Source of the DNA: Panorpa germanica | Taxonomy: Eukaryota; Arthropoda; Insecta; Mecoptera; Panorpidae | Assembly (NCBI GenBank): GCA_963678705.1 | Contig: OY783219.1 | Coordinates: forward strand, 744,001 to 808,000 | Reading direction: 5' to 3' | Length of the DNA stretch: 64,000 nt | Part shown: positions 22,241-32,713 of the stretch, piece by piece | Position numbering within the stretch: position 1 is the first letter of the stretch | How the letters are laid out: each line of letters starts with the position of its first letter | Program-made: the position numbers and the translations under genes | Notes under the pieces: generated by a model | The model's input: the letters and a program-made list of their open reading frames with translations, nothing else | What the model was told of the DNA's origin: nothing | The model's database searches: none

Positions 22241-23561
22241 TGGCAACACTGATATGACAGTCATATTAGACTGAATTTCGATTCGCAACAAACCGAATTT
22301 TTAACGAACTAGGAGATAGATTAATCAAAACCTAATTTTCGTGATTTTAATTGGTAAAATGTTTCGGAGTTTATTAGCCATTCTCGGTAATATTAAAGAA
22401 GCACATAACTCTAACCTTCGACCTGGAATGAAGAAGTACTACCTTTGACGCACCGTACTCGTCTGAGATTTTTGGATAAATGCACGCACCATACGCTATT
22501 TCCTTAAATTTTGATAGTTCCTCTTGAGCGTTGCAAGATAACAATGGGTGAGGTTATTCATATTGGTCGACTTTGTTCACACTGGTATCCAACCCAGCGC
22601 AATATTATGTATTTTCGGTTTCTTTTTGTGTCCAAATTCAAAATGAATGAATATACTGTTGTAAGTAAGATTCGAAGGCGGATGTTACACCTGACATCAA
22701 TGTTGTAAAAAGAGGTCTGATGCTCGTTCTAGAAGGAGATTACTCAGCTTGCTAATACATCACGCAGTGTTGCTAGTTTCTGGAAGTAGATTCTTCAGTT
22801 TGACGATCATCCACCTTCTTGAATTACTCACGTTGATAAGAATTAACTCTTTTAAGATGATTAACAGGATTCTTGTTAAGACGGTGTATTGTTGCAATTT
22901 GAGAATACTTGAGCGGCCTAAAGTATAACCTCGTTGCAACATACGACGGTTGAACAATTAGTATCTTTTAATTACTATTAATACAAACACTTTTATTAAA
23001 ATATATCATTTATTCGTTGTAATATTATATCTGCTTACTTAATTACAATAGTATTTTATTAGATTAACGAAGATGACAGATATAAAACAAAATGTAATTC
23101 TATAGTGTTATAATTTGATTAATAGTTAAAATGTGCTCACTATTGAATACTTAGATGTTACAATTGGAGTATTGTACGAACGAAGTACAATTAGTAAACA
23201 CTTGGTTGAGACTCAGGAGAAGACTGGCTTTTTGACTCCAGTACAAAACGGTATATTAACAATTTATTTGTTAACTTTACATCATACAATACTAGTTCAG
23301 TGTTGCCAAAAATTAAATAACAATATAAAATATCCACAGACCAGAGTCAATGTTTACAAGCGCTAACTTTAAACAATTATTTGTTACAATATTAATACTA
23401 AAATTAAAGATAACGTAATATAATTCTTATAAAATAAATAACATTTATATTAAAAATAGGAAGGATAAGTACGACTTATGCGTACTTACAACAATACTAA
23501 GAAGAATTGCAGAGAAATATGGCTGGCCATATCTAAGTCAGATTCGATTATGCAATTGTTG
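22241..23561. other. No gene recognised
   Basis: Several short frames (e.g. an ATG at 22361 with about 29 codons, 22511-22708, 22760-22957 minus, 23133-23366) have no domain, no conserved neighbours and no splice pattern I trust. No repeat ends were seen. Confidence 0.35.
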
Positions 23562-23640
23562 ATTGAAATTGATGTTAATAAATGTGTATTGGCGTGTCTA
23601 TTTTATTCAATATCTAACTGGAGGTTACGCATAAAACAAA
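23562..23640 (+). mobile_element. MITE family B, short internal fragment
   Basis: attgttgattgaaattgatg and aataaatgtgtattggcgtg match 7975-8030. It breaks off after ttcaatatcta. Confidence 0.6.
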
Positions 23641-24674
23641 TGCAAAAGTTCAAATTGTAATTACTGTGTTGAAATCGGAATGAAAATTGCTTCATTTTTA
23701 AAATAATTAAATCATATTTTTTTACTGTGTACAAAGTATTAATTTTGGTTTATGTTACAGGAAACACTGGCGCCATGAAATTAGTTAAGTTAGTTTTAAG
23801 AATATACATTTTATATTTTAACATACCTTGTAATATGTATAATTTTAACAAAATAAATTTAATGTTTTAATAACTATACTAATTTATTAATTGTCGACGT
23901 AATGGAATTTAAAAACCATGTTTAGCTTTAAGAGAACCAAAGAGCATGAAATAGTAATAAAACTTTTCAATTATTTTTACAACCAGAGTTTGTCAGTAAA
24001 TTAAGTAATGAATTTTGATATCTAATTTTATTTTGATTCCTTAAATCCAGATAATAGTAATTTAACAGTTTAAGAACTCATGAATTTTTATAAGACACGT
24101 TTAGATTACACGTCTAGTTTAGATTTAAGATCACGAATAGAAAATAAGCAGTAAAATTATAATTAAAATTAAAATAGAAATAAGAAATAAAATAATAAAA
24201 CTTTTGTTTAAAACTATGCATTGGAAATGAGCTTATTGAAACTAAGTAAGTTAACTAACAAAGTTTCAGATATTAACACAATTCAAGGTCGTACGCAGAA
24301 TACAGAACGCAGTAGAATTACACAGACAAACCCCGTGATATATGACTAACGAGAACAACGTACTGAGAACAGAGAACCGCCGCATGTTATATGTTATAAG
24401 TTTTATGTTTTACAGGAACCATAGTTTTAGTCATACATATGTTATAACTGACAATTAAGTAGATAACAGACGTTTACAGACAAGAAAAAACAACTTGATA
24501 AGAATTCCCAGGGAAGCTCTAAGATATCGCTCGAAGTAAGATGCATGTTTTTGATATAGGTTTTACAGCTAAGTGATTAGGTAGTAAAATCGAAGTCAAA
24601 TTGCAAGCATACAAGCTGAGGCCGGTAACATAGGATTTGTGACAGCTGTGGGATGTCATAAACCGGTCACAAAT
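23641..24674. other. AT-rich intergenic, nothing recognised
   Basis: No open frame of note. Short A/T-rich sequence up to the left end of a MITE A copy at 24675. Confidence 0.4.
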
Positions 24675-25049
24675 CCCAGTAAACAATTTGGTGAAGTGTC
24701 CTATTTGGTGAAGTTCGAGTCACTCGTACAATTCTATTCTAACGCTTTACAAGTTCTCTACCTGTCACAGATTTTGTGTTAGTTTTTCATAATAATATTC
24801 TTTCTTTTTCCAACATTATTCATTAAGTATTTCTGTTTCTTTCCCACATGGGTATATTTTTATTATCCGGTCATAAATCATAAACCTACTCCGCTTTTAA
24901 TTCAGCAGTGAACCGTCGTTGAAATGTCTGTAGCTCATAAAAAGGACCTTTCCTTTGAACGACTGAATAGAAAACGAACACGTTCCAGACAAAAAATTCA
25001 TGATATGTAATAAAAATTAAGTCGAATTTACTCCAAAATGTTTACTGGG
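24675..25049 (-). mobile_element. MITE family A, copy 2
   Basis: 375 bp in the opposite orientation to copy 1, from cccagtaaacaatttgg to ccaaaatgtttactggg. It is flanked by AT at 24673-24674 and 25050-25051. It is inserted at the edge of MITE B sequence that continues at 25052. Confidence 0.85.
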
Positions 25050-25640
25050 ATATCTGAATATTGACTGAGATATAGTAATTAAAAATATGAATTGTAGTTT
25101 TAGCGCTAGAAATGGTCGGCCATATTTGTGTTCCGTGCAATGCATTTTAACGTCAGTTATTTGTTGAGTAGGTCAGTGCTGTGGTAATGTTTTGTAGCTG
25201 TTGGTAGTCGAAATATCAAGTCAAGTCAAAGAATAATAAGTTTCTATTTTAATTACCCTATTACGGCAGACCTAATATTAAAATTTTATTGTTCCTTGAA
25301 ATAGCTGTAAATAATATTTGATATTTTGTATATAAATACATATAGCAGAGATTTATAATCTGTAAGGTTGGTAACCTGTAAACTTGTTAGAGTTATGTCT
25401 AGAATATACCTCTTTTACTCTCTGTTGTATAAAAGAGATAGTTACTAACGGTTGTGATGTCACATGCATTTGGAATGTGTACAACTTTGAATCCCTTCAA
25501 TAATTAAAGAGAAAAATGACTTTTTTAATTGTTAATATCTCTTAACATATAAGGAGTTCTAGTAACCCACTTTATCAATATATAGTACACTTTTATAGAA
25601 ATTAAGACATAGGACACAAGCCCATTGTAACACACAATGA
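25050..25640 (+). mobile_element. MITE family B, left end missing
   Basis: Begins inside the family at atctgaatattgactgagat and runs to ggacacaagcccattgtaac. An extra block (about 25385-25445, ctctgttgtataaaagagat) is not in the 7937 copy but recurs near 15168 and 50010. Confidence 0.7.
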
Positions 25641-26982
25641 GTATATTTCTAAATCAGGTTTCCCATATGCTAGGCCAGTAAATGTCTTCGCAATTTTTGA
25701 TAATTTTAAACCAAATGTTATTATCAGCATTAATATTATTATTCTATTATTATTCATTAGTCATTATTCATTCATTATTATAACTATTATTATTCATCAG
25801 TTCATTCATCAATCATTAATTATTAATTCAACTACGTTATCTAATCTAATCTTAAAATGCCCTACCAGCTGTTTAACACTTTTTCTTTCAAATATTTCAA
25901 ATAACTATCAATTCCATGACCACTTTACAGAATTTACAATGAAGTATTTTGAGATAAGAAATGTATTTTGCATTTTCAAATAGAAAATAGGTTTGTAAAA
26001 GTTTTCAAATAAAATATAAAATGTTTTTTCTTAAAAGGTTTTTAAATACAAAATGGAAAATAGGTATTTTATAATTTGTATTTGCATTTGAATACTTGTA
26101 TTTTAAAAAGTCACAACTCTGAACTAAAAAGGAGCTCAGGAATTACTACAAATTAATTTTATTGGTAATTATTTACAATCAATTTTATTGGTAAATACCA
26201 AATATTTATTTAGATTAGCCACACCATTTATTTTTAAACTTGTATAAAAACTATTTCATTTTTGTATGTTGTATGACGCTTGTTGTTTACCTGAAACATG
26301 TACAAATAACTTCGTAATATTAATTATACCACTTTTTATTTAGAAATTAGAAATAATAACGAATAAAGTTAATATTTCCAATTTGAGGTTAGAAATAACA
26401 TGACATTGTGCCATATATAAGTGGAGTCATATTTCACATTTATCTGTCAACTTTAACCATAAACACTGTCTATTTTTTAATAATCAGTGCTATAATGACT
26501 ATTATATAATGTTTTGTACATGTTTTGACTATGTTAAAAGCACCCTAAAACATACGAAAATGCAGTACGAAATGCTGTACAAGTTATTATCAATTATCAT
26601 TTTATTATTATTATTTTATTATTAACAGTTTCATTTACCAATGACTTCCTTTTTATATAAATTTGTAACATGTTTTAACAATCAAAGGTAATATTATACA
26701 CCAATATACACAATTTTCACAACATAACGTTAAAAAACATAATATTCAAAAATTATTATAAAATAAATTTTTTCCATTCTATTTCACAGCCACTAACTAA
26801 ATATAACTGACTTCACAATTGCATTCAAAACGAAAAATGTTATACATTGCTAGTTAAACAATAATGCAGATAGATCTGCATTAGGGATTAATAATATTTA
26901 CAAAATTCGAGATCATGCAATACCAAAAAAAGTAAGACAAATTTGGTAGCATTGCAGATCAACTCCAAAATTTATTGACAAT
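25641..26982. other. AT-rich, low-complexity; nothing certain
   Basis: ATT/ATC-rich run at about 25735-25845. At 25925-26120 a patch with repeated forms of tattttgcatttt, caaatagaaaatag and gtattttaaaaag looks like a decayed MITE, but I cannot define its ends. No genes. Confidence 0.35.
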
Positions 26983-27130
26983 AAACCGCGTTCTCGCGGG
27001 GCGATTTTAGTTGAACGATTTTGGTTAACGGATAAGACTGGGTCAAATTTTTGTGGAACCGTTCCACATTTGATACTGACTATCGATTTAACTCGGTCCA
27101 CTTAAATCGCACAGTGAGAACGCGCTTCAA
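26983..27130. mobile_element. Small MITE with GCGTTCTC termini
   Basis: The left end accgcgttctcgcggggcga and the right end tcgcacagtgagaacgcgct are imperfect inverted repeats enclosing about 150 bp. Its GC-rich ends stand out in AT-rich surroundings. No coding content. Confidence 0.5.
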
Positions 27131-28173
27131 AGCGCGTATAATATTGAAAAATAATTTTATTTTTTTTGTTTTATTTTACCTATTTAAACTTAATACTTGT
27201 ACCAATGAATTTGATACAATATGACCTTATATACAACCTTTGAATATAGCCAGCCAATTGTAATTTTATATTGGTCAATTTTATTGTTAATTAAAATAGG
27301 ATTCTTTAAGAAAAAATACATCAATCAATATAGTTTCCTTATTAAAGATTAACCAAATTAATTAGAATATAATAACATAAAAATATAAAAAAGTATATTG
27401 GAATATAACAATTTTTTATTCGAAGTATTAATAACAAATTAAATCGGAACTTCTTGCTTTAGTTTTAGCAAATTGATCAATATAAAACATCATAGACAAG
27501 TGACCTAAATGAGCTTGAGATAAGGACCTAGTCCCCCTAGTCCTAGGAAGCTCGTAAATTATTATAGAAAAAATAATTTATATATGTCACCAGGATTATT
27601 TTTTTACGAAGGCAATAAAATGGACAACTTCATCTTTAAAATTGATAAAATTAATATCTCTGATATTTTGTGCATATGTTTTCTTCACAATTAAATTGGA
27701 CGTTAGTCATTTTAAAATTAAAAAATGACTCTAAATCATTTAGAATTTTACCGTAAATGGCGCTTCTCTGTGATAATTGTAAAATTAGTACATCACAAAC
27801 AACATTATGTACTTTTATGACAACATTTTGAGGCCCCTGAACTTAAAGAGTCTTGAGGCGCGCACTTCATGCACCATTACGGGAATGCGCCACTGGAAAC
27901 GGTATTATATCAGTGAACTGCAACTTAAGAATTGCATATAAGTCTGTTCGACATAAAATGACGTAAAAATGTCAGTCATTATTTGAACTACAGTCTATGC
28001 AGAAGTGTCAGAATTATTTTTACTAGATATTCTAACACGTGATTAATAAATGTATGTATGTTTAATGTTAGTTGTTATAAAACAATTTTGCTTCGACTTT
28101 GTCTGTTTTTATAATTTTACAATTATTTTCAGGAATTGATTTATACCCAATCATTAAAACAATATAGAACAAA
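27131..28173. other. Nothing recognised
   Basis: AT-rich. A pyrimidine tract and AG at about 28120-28132 precede the kinase-like frame and could be a splice acceptor of its 5' UTR. Confidence 0.35.
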
Positions 28174-28825
28174 ATGAAGACAGATAACAGATCATCTTTA
28201 CAAGATGTTCAAAGCGCCATCACCCTGGTGGGTAACAAGGACTTCGAACGGCTTCAGACGTTAGGTATGGGATCGTATGGAAAAGTTACGTTGGTTAGGA
28301 AACGAGGAGGATCAGATAATGGAAAGTTATACGCAATGAAAGAAACGTCCAAACACTTTAGCTGCAAAGAAAGAAGCAGTAGCTCAATTGGAACATGGAA
28401 TGCCGGTTGACTGGTGGGCAACCGGGATTATCATGCATCAACTCCTCACGAGGATGACTCTTTTCCAAGGCAAAACAGATGAAGACACTATACACCAAAT
28501 AATGAATTGTAATCCAAATATCAGTGAAGATATAACAGGAATTGCAGCTGATTTTATTAGAAGGTTGCTGGAAAAAGACCAAGAGAAGAGATTGGGAAGT
28601 CTTAAAGGTGCAATAGAACTGAAGGCACACGATTTTTTCAAAGGATTTGATTGGAATCTCCTGGCAGCTAAAGGATATCCTCCTCCCATTAGGCCAATCG
28701 TTTTACACGAGCTGGATACCAACAATTTTGAAAAAGCGTTTACTACAATAAAGCCGGAAGATTCTGTTGGAGACCAGAATTCAGATGATAAAAGACTCTT
28801 TCAGAATTATAATTATTCTACTTAA
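28174..28825 (+). pseudogene. AGC-family protein kinase remnant (MSK/JIL-1/S6K-like), core deleted
   Basis: Serine/threonine kinase relic. The first frame (ATG 28174) has the kinase start FERLQTLGMGSYGKVTLVRK, the Gly loop, and KLYAMK with the ATP-binding Lys. After AMK the frame shifts by one and jumps from QLEHGMPV directly to DWWATGIIMHQLLT, the conserved DWW of subdomain IX. It then continues to FIRRLLEKDQEKRLGS and the AGC C-tail (FDWNLLAAKGYPPPI). About 130 residues are absent, including the C-helix Glu, the HRD catalytic Asp and the DFG metal-binding Asp, so no kinase activity is possible. There are no introns in the remaining part. A polyadenylation signal aataaa lies near 28881. It could be a decayed retrocopy or a deleted paralogue. 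Confidence 0.8.
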
Positions 28826-31069
28826 TGGAAATACTAGAGCTCACACGATTGAATTAAATCTTCATATTTCATATTTTGAAAATAAATATCTGTGTCGTTA
28901 AATACACCTTTTCTTAAAAGCTGTTATTAGCATTTTCTGATAACTGTTTATATTAAATTTATGTTATTATTATGTATATATGACAAAATTAGTAATACAG
29001 AAAAATTTAAAATAACAATAAAAAAAAAATCTTTTATTTATTTAAAATACATAAAATAATTTGGTAAGAAAATCGATGGCCAATTACCACCAAATATCAT
29101 GGCCATATGATTTTTCAAGTGGTATGTGACATTCATTTCTTACAAGTTAACTTATTTTGGAACTTTGTTGTTTGATGTCAATCAGAGCAGATGCATAGCA
29201 GTAGTCAATTCTAGTGGCGTTATATCAATTACTAAGGAATTGTGGTAGATGCAATTGGTATCGCTGAAAGATAAAACTATTGATCTCTTGCCAGAGAGTA
29301 AAAAATATGTCGTTTAAAATAGGGGTGATGGAAATTGGAACTAGATACAATTAGAAACTAAAAAAAATAATAAATCCGGATAAGTTGAAGGTAATAAAAT
29401 AATAATGTCTAATTGTATTTTGTAAAATTTTATAATATTAGCAAGCTAAAATTAAGCTTATAATATTATTATAAGTGGATTGTTTTTACAGTGGAAATAA
29501 AGTATACAAGAATTAAACTTCATTATTTACAATAATCCTCATTTGAAGACTTACCTACAATTTTATTACTGTATACTAATATTGTTTGCTCCAGCTTTTC
29601 AAATATAACAAAACATACCAATTATAAAACAAATTACGAATTAGCTTTAAATTAAATTCTAACTTAAAACAAGATGAAATGAGACCTGTAGACATCATGC
29701 GTCTTATAATATGTTAGCATTAATTTACTTTGAAAACGTAAACTTCATTTTAGTTAATTTAATGAAAGTAGTACACTGTATCTAAATTGCAAATTTATTT
29801 TTCATATCGTTCAGCAAATATATAAATATTACTAATATATCAGTCAGGAAATGCGTCATCGATCATTGCATTTAGCGTAGGCAATAATTTTCTTTTTTCA
29901 TCATGTGGAAAGTTAACTGGCCGTGAAAATGGATGGCGTTGAAGCGTTATGCTAATTCTCAGGCGTTGGGGCAAGTGAAGTATTTATAACTTTCGTTATC
30001 ATTATTATAAAACCCTAATGAGCAGGAGGGTCGCGGTGGTTTGCGCAGAAGGGTCTGGTCCATCGACATTGGTGCAGATCTTGGTGGTAGAAAACCTGGT
30101 TTTAAATTTTAATTTTCGGGATGGGCTGATTGAAATACGTAACCACATTTACAGCTCATTACTCAACTATTATTATCAGCATTGCATTGAGAATGAAATA
30201 ATTATGAAAAACTAATTATCATGTTAACATAATATTTTAATTATTCTGTTATAGTATAATAGCTAGCAACGTCGAAAAGCGAATCATTTTATTATGGTTG
30301 ATTTTATGATTTTTTTTCTTATTCAAGCTCGTTAAGAATGCGCTACGTCTGGCATCTAGGAGTAGCAGCGATAATTTTTTTTTATAATCTTTTATATTCT
30401 TTTAGGAATATAAATTGAAAAGCACCAGATGCCTGAATCGTTTCTAAATCTGTACCAGGCTCTGTTTTAGTAGTTGAAAAAATTATATTTACAAATCATT
30501 TTATTTTTATTGAAATTTTAATATGTTATAGTGAAGCTATCAAAGAACCTAAAAATAATTTGTCAGATATGCAGTAGTTGCTAAATCAATTGCTAGACCG
30601 ATTTTAATCTCGTAAATAGAAGAGTGCGGTAAGAGTTAGAGCGTACGGTCGCATTGTTAAATACTGTCATTGATAAACAAAAAAAAAAAAAAAAATATAT
30701 ATTTTATTTTTTTCTCGTTTCAGAAATACCGATTTAGTTTGTTTTATTTTTCGTATTGATAAAATGAATTACTTAATATTATTTTTTAGTTTTGTGTTCT
30801 TTTTTTATTGTGTGTGATGGAAGGTGATGTGAGCCCCGGAGGGTAACAGTATAGTGATCCTCCACTATAGTGAATGTGAACAAATACAATAGCAACAATA
30901 ATTATAGCACCTATAAGGTCATCATGATAGTATCACAACAAGGTCAACAAAATTTCTTTAGCTCACTAAAGCACTTTGAAATACTTTGCACAATAACGGA
31001 CAAAAATAATATCACTGAAATTAAAAAGTAGGAAAAATAGGGCCATTGTATAATGTTCAACAGCAGAAA
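28826..31069. other. Nothing recognised
   Basis: AT-rich sequence with homopolymer runs (A-run at about 30680-30697). Short frames such as 30018-30215 have no domain. From about 30940 the sequence may already be decayed upstream part of the LINE gag called next. Confidence 0.4.
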
Positions 31070-31535
31070 TCGCAAATAAGTTTGTAACTGATTCGATTTT
31101 AAAGCATAATAAATTTGAAGCATACATACCCTACTTCTGGACCACAAAAACGGCAATTATAAAACAAGTTGATTTAGATTACACCGAGGAAACATTAATA
31201 AATAACATCGAATGTAACAATTTTAAAATTACTAAAGTCCAAAGACTTAACAGGAAAGTAGTTACTGATAATGTTATTAAGTACGAACCATTGACAACTC
31301 TTAAACGGTTTTATTTATGGAGAGTACACCGAGCTGTTGAACCATACATCCAACCAACTGTACAATGCTACACGTGTCTAACGTATGGCCATACCAAATG
31401 CCGTTCTCAAATATCTAAATGTCGAGACTGTGGAAGTTCCGAACACACAGTGTCAAAATGCACAGTTACAACTGCAAGGAGCACAATTTGTAGCGGTAAC
31501 CACCAAGTAACAGATCAAGACTACCCTGGGAGATA
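31070..31535 (+). pseudogene. LINE ORF1 (gag-like) fragment, truncated at an inversion junction
   Basis: The frame reads FEAYIPYFWTTKTAIIKQVD, LDYTEETLINNIECNNFKI and RLNRKVVTDNVIKY. After an internal deletion come zinc knuckles CYTCLTYGHTKCRS, CRDCGSSEHTVSKC and a third partial one (ICSGNHQVTDQDYP). This is the nucleic-acid-binding ORF1 of an I-like LINE. It stops dead at about 31535, where a minus-strand LINE endonuclease begins. Upstream the frame is broken. Confidence 0.75.
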
Positions 31536-32699
31536 AGGCTACTTTATTTGTTTCAGAACTATTTCGGTAATATCTTCTGTAGGCTCTTTTTCTGTTTTGC
31601 ACAGCCTCTTTGCATTCATCATCCCACCAAGGATTTGGCGGATATTTTGAGATTTTATTGTTTGCAATATTTTTCCCCCATTTTTTAGCTGTAGACTCAA
31701 TTGAGTCAATGAGGTAATTATACTTTATTTCCAGCGTAGTATTGGACGGAATTTGGTTTGCCAATAAGTCTGCTTCTATTTGGTTAGAGAAATTGTCCCA
31801 GTCGATTGTATTTGGTACAATGTTTAATTTAAATCTTTCCTTGCCTCTGCTTGATTGACTAATTTGTGCCCCATTCATAAGTATAATGGCGTGATCAGAA
31901 CCTAGTTGATCCTCCATTACGTTCCATGAAAGTTGGCTACCAAGAGATGGGGTTGCCCATGATAAATCAATTGCTGACGCTGTTCCTGAATGGATGTTGA
32001 TTCGAGTAGGAGAACCATCATTAAGGAACATCATATTGTTATTGTCCATCACCTGACATATAATTTTACCCCTTGGACAGTCATAGGTGTTTCCCCAAGC
32101 AATGGCTTTAGCATTCCAGTCACCTAGAATTAGCCTTGGTTCTGGAATAGATCTTAATATTGCATTCAATATTCCTGTAGTAATAGATGCTGTTGCTGGG
32201 GCATAAAGAGATACAACATTAATATGCTCATTACCCCATTTAATTTTTGCTCCTATAATTTCAATATCCCCTGAGAGAGGAATTAAAATTTTGTCAATAA
32301 AAATGTTGTGGTTTATTACTAGAGCAACGCCTCCACCGTTGTTATTTCTATCTGCTCTTACTAGTTTAATATTTCTCCATTTGATTTTATAAGATGGATC
32401 AAGCCAGGTTTCCGAGAGCGCGATTACTTCAATATTATTTTCAAAAACTATTTGTTTTAGATTTATCAATTTGGATTTTAAACTGCGGCAGTTCCATTGC
32501 ATTATACAAGTATTTTTATACATTATTTATTATGTTTGTTAACTAATATTTGTATTAGAACATTTCAATATTTTGATTATCTGGGGATGGAATAGTATGG
32601 TTATTTACAATTGTTTGGTTCAAATTATTAGTAATAGTTTTTGCTTCTAAAACTACTTCGTCAGTATCAATATTTTGGTTTATCTCCTCTGAATCTCTG
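31536..32699 (-). pseudogene. I-like LINE 5' part: end of ORF1 and AP-endonuclease; partner of 2090-4361
   Basis: The minus strand starts at 32699 with the tail of ORF1 (RDSEEINQNIDTDEV; stop at 32555). ORF2 then starts at 32523 as MYKNTCIMQWNCRSLKSKL. The endonuclease is complete and intact: QWNCRSL, IALSETWL (catalytic Glu), GGGVALVI, ILGDWNAKAIAWG, SAIDLSWA and GSDHAIILMN (catalytic His). After NPWWDDECKEAVQNRKRAYR the reading ends at about 31536. The element is 5'-truncated within ORF1, as usual for LINEs. Its 5' end is followed immediately by a target duplication (32700-32713) identical to the one at the tail of the 2090-4361 LINE, so the two are parts of one insertion. About 600 bp between endonuclease and RT is missing. 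Confidence 0.9.
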
Positions 32700-32713
32700 A
32701 GCAAGCTACCATT
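32700..32713 (+). repeat. Target-site duplication at the LINE 5' end (partner at 4358-4371)
   Basis: agcaagctaccatt, the reverse complement of 4358-4371. In the aldehyde oxidase frame it encodes Gln-Ala-Thr-Ile and joins the coding sequence on both sides. Confidence 0.85.

Noticed and set aside
22241-23561. Possible small gene starting at 22361 (MFRSLLAILGNIKEAHN)
   Set aside because: The frame closes after about 29 codons. I found no convincing splice continuation and do not recognise the peptide.
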